DNA from: Salinibacterium sp. | GTDB lineage: Bacteria > Actinomycetota > Actinomycetes > Actinomycetales > Microbacteriaceae | Assembly: GCA_004297555.1 (NCBI GenBank) | Contig: SCSV01000084.1 | Location: forward strand, 1-5,426 | DNA length: 5,426 nt | Reading direction: 5' to 3' | Shown here: one piece after another, positions 1-5,002 of the stretch | Layout: each line of letters starts with the position of its first letter | Numbering within the stretch: position 1 is the stretch's first letter | Program-made: the position numbers and the translations under genes | The notes under the pieces: model-generated | The model's database searches: none | What the model was told of the DNA's origin: nothing | The model's input: the letters and a program-made list of their open reading frames with translations, nothing else

Positions 1-92
1 CCGCTCGCTCGCCAACCGAGGCGGCCGCCGCTCGCCCGCACCACGAGATGGTGCACGGTGTTCAACAACCTCAGCGCGCGATCGCTCGGCAC
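1..92 (-). CDS. Partial CDS, N-terminus of a probable Ddn-like (deazaflavin-dependent) nitroreductase
   Basis: The frame is open from a GTG at 92 to the window edge, giving 30 residues that include NTVHHLVVRASGGRLGWRAS. The pattern of a short helix followed by SGGRLGWR resembles, from memory, the start of the actinobacterial nitroreductase/quinone reductase family related to mycobacterial Ddn. Those enzymes use reduced F420 or related flavins, and in them this stretch precedes a conserved 'TTGRKSG' motif. That motif would lie outside the window, so the call rests on little sequence. The GTG sits 2 nt after the moaE stop codon, and a GGTAGGG purine stretch (107-101) lies 8 nt upstream as a plausible ribosome binding site. 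Another in-frame GTG at 110 is possible. The gene appears to be the last visible member of the moeZ-moeA-moaCB-moaE operon. No link to Moco is known to me, so it may be a passenger. Confidence 0.5.
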   Translation of the reverse strand, partial: MPSDRALRLLNTVHHLVVRASGGRLGWRAS

Positions 93-94
93 CG

Positions 95-505
95 TCAGAG
101 CCCTACCCACTCGGTCACACCGTCGGCGAGGTGCTGGCGCTTCCAGATCGGCACCTGCGACTTGATGAGCTCGACCAAGCGCGCGCAGACCGCGAAGGCC
201 TCGGCGCGATGCGGGGCCGCGACGGAGGCGACGAGCGCAGTGTCTCCGATCGCGAGCGAGCCGACTCGATGGGCCGCGGCAACCCGCAGGCCGGTTTCCT
301 CCGCGACGGTCTGGCAGCACTGCTCCAGAAATCGCTGCGCGTCGGGGTGTGCTTCGTAGTCAAGGGACGTTACCGCGAGGCCATGGTCATGGTCGCGCAC
401 GATGCCGCGGAAGGTCACCGCGGCACCGTTCACAGGGGAGAGCACGAAAGCCTCGATCTCGTCCGCATCGAAATCGGCCGAGACGATCGCGAGAACCTCA
501 GGCAT
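95..505 (-). CDS. moaE: Molybdopterin synthase catalytic (large) subunit MoaE
   Basis: This 136-residue protein matches MoaE, which with thiocarboxylated MoaD converts cyclic pyranopterin monophosphate (cPMP) to molybdopterin by inserting two sulfurs. Family signatures are in order: GAAVTFRGIVRDH (about 27-39, containing the conserved Arg37), LDYEAHPDA (48-56), AHRVGSLAIGD (78-88), the AAPHR segment (His99), and LIKSQVPIWKRQ (113-124). The two lysines of that last segment (Lys115, Lys122) match the active-site lysines of E. coli MoaE. Length is slightly below the E. coli protein (about 150) but no domain is missing. I chose the ATG at 505 because the protein then begins MPEVLAIV, close to the family start. 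The longer frame, to an ATG at 553, only adds residues that overlap the end of moaCB. The start overlaps the moaCB stop by 8 nt (ATGCCTGA), with a G-rich stretch (GGTGGCGGGG) just upstream. No MoaD partner is encoded in the window. Confidence 0.96.
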   Translation of the reverse strand: MPEVLAIVSADFDADEIEAFVLSPVNGAAVTFRGIVRDHDHGLAVTSLDYEAHPDAQRFLEQCCQTVAEETGLRVAAAHRVGSLAIGDTALVASVAAPHRAEAFAVCARLVELIKSQVPIWKRQHLADGVTEWVGL

Positions 506-1445
506 GCGCCCCGCCACCGGCGATCTGTGCCACGAGGTGGTCGAGCACCTCATCGAGTACCGCGAGGCCGTCTTTGACGCCGCCGGTCGAGCCGGGCAGG
601 TTGACGATCACGGTGTCGCCCGCGGTGCCGGCGAGACCGCGGCTGAGCGTTGCGGTCGGCGTTGTCGCGAGCCCGCGCGCGCGGATCGCCTCCTCGATCC
701 CCGGCAACTCGCGGTCGAGTAGCGGCCGGGTCGCTTCGGCGGTGCGGTCGCTCGGGCTCATGCCCGTGCCCCCGGTGGTGATCACTACAGCAGGTGCCGT
801 CGCGACTACGCGCGAGAGTTCGGCGGCGATATCCGCGTCCGCGACGACGGAAACCGCCTCGACCGTGTAGCCATGATCGGCAAGCCAGGCCCCGATGAGC
901 GGACCGGTCGTGTCTTCGCGGGTGCCCGCGGCTGCTCCTGTGGAGGCAACTACCACGACGGCCGTGCCGGGCCGCACTGCGGCGCGGGTGCGACCGCCGG
1001 TCTTCGACACCAGCCGAATATTGCCGAGCACTGAGGCCGGGTCGACGGCCTTCACCATGTCGTGCAGCGTGAGGCCCGCGACGGCGACCGCAGTGAGGGC
1101 TTCCATCTCCACGCCGGTTTGGCCCGTGGTCTTGGCGGTGGCAGTGATCTCGATGCGGTCATCCCGAATCTCGAAATCCACGGTCACCGATGTGAGAGCG
1201 AGTTGGTGGCAGAGCGGAATGAGTTCGCTCGTCTTCTTTGCGCCGTTGATGCCGGCGATGCGCGCGGTGGCGAGAACGTCGGCCTTGGGCAGATCGTCGG
1301 CGCGCACGAGGGCGATGACCTCGGGGGTGGTCACGAAGACGCCTGACGCGATCGCGGTGCGACGGGTCACGGCCTTGTCGCCGACGTCGACCATGCGGGC
1401 GCGGCCGTCGGAGTCGAGGTGCGTCAGCTTCTTCGCAGTGTCCAT
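498..1445 (-). CDS. moaCB: Bifunctional MoaC-MoaB (MogA-like) fusion protein
   Basis: This 315-residue protein joins two Moco enzymes. Residues about 5-155 are MoaC, the cPMP synthase that converts the MoaA product to cPMP. It has LTHLDSDGRARMVDVGDK, KADVLATARIAG (Lys54), LIPLCHQ (His80), GVEMEALTA (Glu113, Glu115), LHDMVKAVD (Asp129, Lys132) and LVSKTGGRT (Lys148), so the expected catalytic residues are present. Residues about 160-312 are a MoaB/MogA domain, which adenylates molybdopterin. It has VITTGGTGMSPSDRTAEAT (222-239, with the aspartate at 233) and a C-terminal VNLPGSTGGVKDGL motif. A single-chain MoaC/MoaB is known in actinobacteria. I prefer the ATG at 1445: it has AAGGG (1460-1456) 10 nt upstream and fits the MoaC N-terminus. 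An ATG at 1475 and a GTG at 1466 that overlaps the moeA stop as GTGA are real alternatives, adding 10 and 7 residues. The gene follows moeA and overlaps moaE. Confidence 0.95.
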   Translation of the reverse strand: MDTAKKLTHLDSDGRARMVDVGDKAVTRRTAIASGVFVTTPEVIALVRADDLPKADVLATARIAGINGAKKTSELIPLCHQLALTSVTVDFEIRDDRIEITATAKTTGQTGVEMEALTAVAVAGLTLHDMVKAVDPASVLGNIRLVSKTGGRTRAAVRPGTAVVVVASTGAAAGTREDTTGPLIGAWLADHGYTVEAVSVVADADIAAELSRVVATAPAVVITTGGTGMSPSDRTAEATRPLLDRELPGIEEAIRARGLATTPTATLSRGLAGTAGDTVIVNLPGSTGGVKDGLAVLDEVLDHLVAQIAGGGAHA

Positions 1446-1455
1446 GTTTTCGGTG

Positions 1456-1460
1456 CCCTT
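1456..1460 (-). promoter_or_regulatory. Ribosome binding site deciding the moaCB start
   Basis: AAGGG on the minus strand lies 10 nt before the ATG at 1445 and inside the short moeA-moaCB gap. The competing ATG at 1475 has only a weak GTGGAAAC upstream. This favours the shorter MoaCB. The spacing is at the long end of normal, so the choice is not certain. Confidence 0.5.
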
Positions 1461-1462
1461 AT

Positions 1463-2650
1463 TCACAGTGCCCATGTTTCCACGGTGTCGCCCGCTTTCA
1501 GTTCGCTCAGCTCTTCGCCGATCACAATCAGGCAATCGGATGCCGCGAGCCCGGCCACCAAGTGCGACCCCGGTCCCGAGACGACGTCCACGCGTCCCGG
1601 CTCAACCCTGCGGCCGCGCAAGAACTGGCGCTTGCCGGCCACGGATGTCACATCGCTCGTCACCTCCCGGCTCTCGAGTACCGCGGCCGGTAACCCGGAG
1701 GCGGCGCGCAACAACGTCGCGACGAACACTTCGAACGAGATCTGAGTGCTGACCGGATTGCCGGGGAAGCACACGACGGGCACGCCGTTGAACATGGCCG
1801 TGGCTTGCGGGCCGCCCGGCTGCATCGCGATGTGCCCGACTCGTGCGCCGAGCGGCTCGAGCACCTCGCGCACCACCTCGTAGTTGCCCATCGAGATGCC
1901 GCCCGAAGTGACGATCAGATCAGCGGCCGCCGCTGCGCCTGACAGGGCGGCGAGCATCGCGGCGGGATTGTCTCCGACGTGCACTCGGTAGACATCGACG
2001 GCGCCGCACGCGCGCACCGCAGCCGCGAGCGCGACCGAATTCGAGTCGAAAATCTGGCCGGGTTTCGGCATAGTGCCGCTCGTCACGAGCTCGGTGCCGG
2101 TTGTGATGATCGCCACTCGAACTCGCGCGCGAACCAGCACCGAGTTCAATCCCGCCGCTGCGAGGGCCGCGAGGTGCCGCGATGCGAGCAGCACCTTGGC
2201 AGGGACGAGCTCGTCTCCTTCGCGCACATCGCTGCCCCGGTCGCGCACGAATTGGCCCGCCGAGCGGGCGCGCAGAATCGTCACGCTGTCGCCGTCGACA
2301 GTTGTGTCCTCGACGGGAACGATGGCGTCGGCTCCTTGCGGAACGACAGCGCCCGTCATGATGCGCACGCTCGAGCCGACCTCGAGAGGCGCGGGCTCAG
2401 CGGGCCCGGCCGCGATCTCGCCCGCAATCGGGAGGGTTACCGGTGCGGCAGAGACATCCGCTGCTCGAACGGCGAAGCCGTCCATCTGACTGTTGCGGAA
2501 CAGGGGCAGGTCGACGGGGGAGTGCACCGTGTCGGCGGTGACCCTGCCGAGTGCGTCGTCGAGGGCGACGATCTCGGTTCGTGGGATGAGTGCGGGGGCG
2601 AGCAGTTCGGCGATGTGAGCGGCGTGGTCGTCGACGCTCGCGTGGCTCAC
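1463..2650 (-). CDS. moeA: Molybdopterin molybdotransferase MoeA
   Basis: This 395-residue protein matches MoeA, which hydrolyses adenylated molybdopterin and inserts molybdate to make Moco. E. coli MoeA is similar in length (411). Motifs in order: LPLFRNSQMDGFAVRA (48-63, Asp57), MTGAVVPQGADAIVPVED (98-115), the MogA-like domain with IITTGTEL (181-188, Glu187), IFDSNS (200-205), GDNP (Asp227), TSGGISMGNYE (248-258), MQPGGPQ (276-282) and CFPGNPVS (294-301). The C-terminal beta domain holds GKRQFLRGR (339-347). The KPGKP segment of E. coli-type MoeA reads MQPGGP here, so both lysines are replaced. The end of the SGG motif reads GNYE rather than an aspartate-bearing form. The start is GTG at 2650: it overlaps the moeZ stop as GTGA and has GAGG 5 nt upstream. 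The frame runs upstream to an ATG at 2779, but those residues lie within moeZ and do not resemble MoeA. Confidence 0.95.
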   Translation of the reverse strand: MSHASVDDHAAHIAELLAPALIPRTEIVALDDALGRVTADTVHSPVDLPLFRNSQMDGFAVRAADVSAAPVTLPIAGEIAAGPAEPAPLEVGSSVRIMTGAVVPQGADAIVPVEDTTVDGDSVTILRARSAGQFVRDRGSDVREGDELVPAKVLLASRHLAALAAAGLNSVLVRARVRVAIITTGTELVTSGTMPKPGQIFDSNSVALAAAVRACGAVDVYRVHVGDNPAAMLAALSGAAAAADLIVTSGGISMGNYEVVREVLEPLGARVGHIAMQPGGPQATAMFNGVPVVCFPGNPVSTQISFEVFVATLLRAASGLPAAVLESREVTSDVTSVAGKRQFLRGRRVEPGRVDVVSGPGSHLVAGLAASDCLIVIGEELSELKAGDTVETWAL

Positions 2651-3714
2651 CGATACCTCGGAACGGTCGAATCGATCTCGCGAGACCAGGCATCCAGACC
2701 GCCATCGAGGTGAGTGGCGACGAATCCGCGCGAGACAAGCAGAGAGCGGGCGCTCGCCGAGCGGATGCCCAGATGGCAATACACGACGACCGGCTTCGAG
2801 CGGTCAAGTTGGTCGATCGCACTCTCGAGTTCGCCCATGGGAATGTGCACCGCCCCCGGCAGGCTCGCGACCGCGACCTCCCAGGGCTCGCGCACGTCGA
2901 GGAGGGTGAACTCGTCGCTGCGCGCGGCCAGCCCGGTGGGTGAGATCGCGGGCGCGACGCCGCAGAACGCTTCGTAGTCGATGAGGGCCTCCACGGGCTC
3001 CGCCTCCGGATCGCGCTCGAAGTGCAGTTCGCGGAACGTACCGGTGAGGGCGTCGAAGCTCGTCACCCGGCCGAGCGAAGGCGTGCCCACACCGGACAGA
3101 ATCTTGAGCGCCTCGGTCGCCATGATCGTCCCGATCACGCCGCAGACTGTCGGCAGGATGCCCCCTTCCGCGCACGAAGGCACAGAGCCAGGTGCCGGCG
3201 GCGTCGGGAACAGGTCGCGATAGGTGGGTCCGCGCTCCGCCCAACTCAGCGCAGTCTGCCCGCCGTACTGCGACACAGCTCCCCAGACGAGCGGGATGGC
3301 GCTGAGCGTAGCCGCGTCATCGGCGAGGTAGCGGGTCGGGAAGTTGTCGCTGCCGTCGATCACAAGGTCGTAGTCCGCGAAGATCGGCAGCGCGTTGTCG
3401 GCCACGAGTCGCTCCTCGATCTCGATGACCCGCACCTCGGGATTGAGATCGGCGACACTTCGGGCGGCAGAGCGCGCTTTGCTCACGCCCAGGTCGGGCA
3501 TCCCGTGAATCAATTGGCGGTGCAGGTTACTCAGTTCGACGACGTCGTCATCGATGATGCCGAACGTGCCCACCCCCGCGCCAGCGAGGGCCGGGATGAC
3601 CGCACTGCCGAGGCCGCCCGCCCCGATCACGAGCACGCGCGCCTCGCTGAGCCGACGCTGGGCGTCCTCCCCGAAGCCCGGAAGAATCTCTTGCCGCGAG
3701 TATCGACCGTCCAT
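2647..3714 (-). CDS. moeZ: MoeZ/MoeBR: MoaD-adenylating E1-like domain fused to rhodanese
   Basis: This 355-residue protein has a ThiF/MoeB-type adenylyltransferase domain (about 4-235) followed by a rhodanese domain (about 262-348). The first domain has YSRQEILPGFG (5-15), the nucleotide-binding GAGGLGS (31-37), DDDVVELSNLHRQLIH (55-70), DGSDNFPTRYL (120-130) and VPSCAEGG (178-185), whose Cys181 aligns with the conserved catalytic cysteine of MoeB. The rhodanese loop is CHLGIRS (313-319), with Cys313 as sulfur acceptor. The protein should activate the C-terminal glycine of a MoaD-, ThiS- or CysO-type carrier and pass sulfur to it as a thiocarboxylate. The zinc-binding CxxC pairs of E. coli MoeB are absent: TYRDLFP stands where CYRCLFP occurs, and only one cysteine is left near the domain end (FCG, 250-252). 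This is as I recall for mycobacterial MoeZ. It is the first gene of the minus-strand operon. The ATG at 3714 gives the usual family start but has no Shine-Dalgarno sequence, so the mRNA may be leaderless. Confidence 0.94.
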   Translation of the reverse strand: MDGRYSRQEILPGFGEDAQRRLSEARVLVIGAGGLGSAVIPALAGAGVGTFGIIDDDVVELSNLHRQLIHGMPDLGVSKARSAARSVADLNPEVRVIEIEERLVADNALPIFADYDLVIDGSDNFPTRYLADDAATLSAIPLVWGAVSQYGGQTALSWAERGPTYRDLFPTPPAPGSVPSCAEGGILPTVCGVIGTIMATEALKILSGVGTPSLGRVTSFDALTGTFRELHFERDPEAEPVEALIDYEAFCGVAPAISPTGLAARSDEFTLLDVREPWEVAVASLPGAVHIPMGELESAIDQLDRSKPVVVYCHLGIRSASARSLLVSRGFVATHLDGGLDAWSREIDSTVPRYR

Positions 3715-3720
3715 AGGTCG

Positions 3721-3729
3721 ATTCTTGCA
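3721..3729 (-). promoter_or_regulatory. Possible extended -10 of the moeZ promoter (leaderless start)
   Basis: Reading the minus strand, TGCAAGAAT combines the TGN of an extended -10 with AAGAAT, a 4/6 match to TATAAT. The hexamer ends 6 nt before the moeZ ATG, so transcription would begin at or within 1-2 nt of the A of the start codon. The absence of a Shine-Dalgarno sequence supports this reading. I see no good -35 at 17-18 nt (GCAATG or nearby), which weakens it. Confidence 0.4.
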
Positions 3730-3755
3730 GGCCCGCCCCTGAGCATTGCGGTCGT

Positions 3756-3768
3756 TTCTGGTCCAAAA
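3756..3768. promoter_or_regulatory. 13-bp imperfect palindrome, candidate operator
   Basis: TTCTGGTCCAAAA is symmetric about T3762 with one mismatched pair (C3758 against A3766). It lies about 27 nt behind the presumed moeZ -10 and about 49 nt ahead of the plus-strand -10, a position suited to a regulator shared by both operons. I cannot match it to a known binding site, and a palindrome of this size can occur by chance. Confidence 0.3.
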
Positions 3769-3816
3769 GGCACGGGATTTTCGCCTCAGCGAGGAATGGT
3801 TGACCGCGAATGCGGA

Positions 3817-3822
3817 TAGAAT
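3817..3822 (+). promoter_or_regulatory. -10 box for the HTH-TOBE/modAB operon
   Basis: TAGAAT matches TATAAT at 5 of 6 positions, and transcription would begin near 3829. That leaves a leader of about 26 nt containing the GGGAGG ribosome binding site. The only TTGAC-like box nearby, TTGACC at 3800-3805, is just 11 nt away, too close for a normal -35. The promoter may therefore rely on an activator or on the -10 alone. Confidence 0.5.
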
Positions 3823-3844
3823 CGCCCAAAGCAGACGCAGGCGC

Positions 3845-3850
3845 GGGAGG
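3845..3850 (+). promoter_or_regulatory. Strong Shine-Dalgarno deciding the HTH-TOBE gene start
   Basis: GGGAGG lies 4 nt before the GTG at 3855. It supports this GTG over the in-frame ATG at 3810, which lies upstream of the putative -10 box and has no comparable site. Confidence 0.75.
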
Positions 3851-3854
3851 CGAA

Positions 3855-4256
3855 GTGAGCGAGTTCACGGTTCGAGAGGCGGCGGCCCTCCTGGGCGTCA
3901 GCGACGACACGATCAGACGGTGGGCGGATGCCGGTCGCCTCGATCTCTTGACCGGCGAGAACGGCCGGGCCCTCGTAGCCGGCGAACAGCTCGCTGACTT
4001 GGCGCAGCAGCTCGCCGCCGAGTCGGCGCTCGCGGACGCGTTCCCCAACTCCCGGGCATCCGCCCGCAACCGACTGACCGGCATTGTCACCCGCGTGATC
4101 AAAGACGGCGTGATGGCGCAGGTCGAGGTGCAGGCCGGCCCGTTCCGCGTCGTCTCGCTCATGAGCCGCGAGGCCGCCGACGAACTCGGGCTCGCGCCGG
4201 GCACTCTCGCGACCGCGAGCGTTAAGGCCACGAACGTCGTCGTGGAGTTGCCGTGA
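3855..4256 (+). CDS. HTH-TOBE (Mop-like) molybdate-responsive regulator or binding protein
   Basis: This 133-residue protein has two parts. Residues about 3-30 (EFTVREAAALLGVSDDTIRRWADAGRL) form an excisionase/MerR-type helix-turn-helix, and ENGRALVAGEQLADLA (35-50) continues the winged part. Residues about 68-132 are a single TOBE/Mop domain, with SARNRLTGIVTRVIKDGVMA (69-88), an EAADELGLAPGT segment (106-117) and a VKATNVVVELP end. Single Mop domains bind molybdate or tungstate, usually as oligomers. The protein differs from E. coli ModE, which has an N-terminal winged helix of another type and two TOBE domains. It precedes modA and overlaps it by 4 nt, so it likely senses or buffers molybdate for this locus and may regulate the divergent region next to its promoter. 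That role is inferred from context. The GTG start is chosen for its GGGAGG. DNA binding is not certain, since short HTH segments of this kind also occur in annotated molbindins. Confidence 0.85.
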   Translation: MSEFTVREAAALLGVSDDTIRRWADAGRLDLLTGENGRALVAGEQLADLAQQLAAESALADAFPNSRASARNRLTGIVTRVIKDGVMAQVEVQAGPFRVVSLMSREAADELGLAPGTLATASVKATNVVVELP

Positions 4257-5002
4257 GGCGAACTGCCGCGCTCGCTTCGCTCCTTCTGCTCGCGGTCTTG
4301 CTAACCGGATGCGCCCCAACGCACCGCACGACGCTCACGATCTTCGCGGCATCCTCGCTCACCGAGTCGTTCACCGAGCTCGCCGACGACTTCGAGAAGA
4401 CCCACCCCGATGTGGACGTCGTGCTCAACTTCGGCGGCAGCTCGGGCCTTGCCGAACAGATCGTTGAAGGGGCGCCGGCGGATGTCTTCGCTGCGGCGAG
4501 CCCGGACCCGATGCAGACGGTCGCTCACTCCGCAGAACAGGGGCTCGCCGACCGGGCGAGTCACGCTGACGTGTTCGCCACTAACACGCTTGAGATCGCG
4601 GTTCCCCCGGGTAACCCCGGCGGCGTGCACGGGTTGTCCGATTTCGCGCGGCCGGGGCTAGTAATCGCCCAGTGTGCCGCCGAGGTGCCGTGCGGGGCAG
4701 CAGCGAAGACGGTGCAGAGCGCGGCGGGCGTGCGGGCATCCGTCGACTCCTACGAGCAAGACGTCAAATCTGTGCTGACCAAGGTCGAGCTCGGCGAGGT
4801 GGACGCGGGGATCGTCTACCGCACCGACGTGCTTGCGGCAGGGGATCGGGTGCAGGGCATCGCGATTGCCAACGCGGATGCCGCGGTCGCGCGGTACCCG
4901 ATCGTGGCGGTGAGCGACACGCAGGCCGCGCGAGACTTCGTCGCGCTCGTGCTCTCGGATGCCGGCCAGCGCGTGCTGCACAACCACGGCTTCGCCCCAT
5001 GA
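4253..5002 (+). CDS. modA: Molybdate ABC transporter substrate-binding lipoprotein ModA
   Basis: This 249-residue protein captures molybdate outside the membrane and delivers it to the ModB permease. It begins with a lipoprotein signal: a positively charged start (MRRT), a hydrophobic run (5-18) and the lipobox LTGC (17-20), so Cys20 should be the lipidated residue. ModA motifs follow: TIFAASSLTESFTELADDFEK (29-49, whose Ser-Ser contacts the oxyanion), VVLNFGGSSGLAEQI (56-70), GAPADVFAAAS (73-83), and GEVDAGIVYRTDV (181-193), with Asp184 and Tyr189 in the late ligand-binding segment. QCAAEVPCG (140-148) replaces the common P-x-x-V-P-A-G stretch. Its Cys141 and Cys147 could form a disulfide, a pattern I associate with actinobacterial ModA. 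The GTG start overlaps the preceding stop as GTGA, with GGAG (4244-4247) 5 nt upstream, so translation is probably coupled. The length is typical once the signal peptide is counted. Confidence 0.96.
   Translation: MRRTAALASLLLLAVLLTGCAPTHRTTLTIFAASSLTESFTELADDFEKTHPDVDVVLNFGGSSGLAEQIVEGAPADVFAAASPDPMQTVAHSAEQGLADRASHADVFATNTLEIAVPPGNPGGVHGLSDFARPGLVIAQCAAEVPCGAAAKTVQSAAGVRASVDSYEQDVKSVLTKVELGEVDAGIVYRTDVLAAGDRVQGIAIANADAAVARYPIVAVSDTQAARDFVALVLSDAGQRVLHNHGFAP

Larger units (their letters stand above)
3715..3854. promoter_or_regulatory. Divergent control region between the Moco and molybdate-uptake operons
   Basis: These 140 bases separate the moeZ start from the start of the HTH-TOBE gene and are richer in A/T than the flanking genes, especially at 3753-3800. 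Both operons must be transcribed outward from here unless other promoters exist. Within it I see -10-like boxes for each direction, a 13-bp imperfect palindrome at 3756-3768, and short inverted repeats CAGG/CCTG (3728-3731/3738-3741) and CCGC/GCGG (3804-3807/3812-3815). The last of these lies just upstream of the plus-strand -10. No terminator, tRNA or riboswitch fold is recognisable. An in-frame ATG at 3810 would extend the HTH-TOBE protein by 15 residues into this region but lies upstream of the -10 box. Confidence 0.7.

Noticed and set aside
895..1752. Long plus-strand open frame (285 codons) opposite moaCB and moeA.
   Set aside because: It is a shadow of the high-GC genes on the other strand: low-complexity Arg/Ala/Ser-rich translation, no recognisable domain, and full overlap with well-supported MoaCB and MoeA.
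1979..2713. Plus-strand open frame (244 codons) opposite moeA.
   Set aside because: Arg/His-rich composition without domains, antisense to MoeA motifs.
3800..3822. TTGACC and TAGAAT as a complete -35/-10 promoter.
   Set aside because: The spacer is only 11 nt, far from the usual 16-18, so only the -10 was kept.
3715..3854. Moco riboswitch (moaA-leader type) upstream of moeZ or modA.
   Set aside because: The leaders implied by the -10 boxes are about 0 and 26 nt, too short for that fold, and no matching stems are visible.
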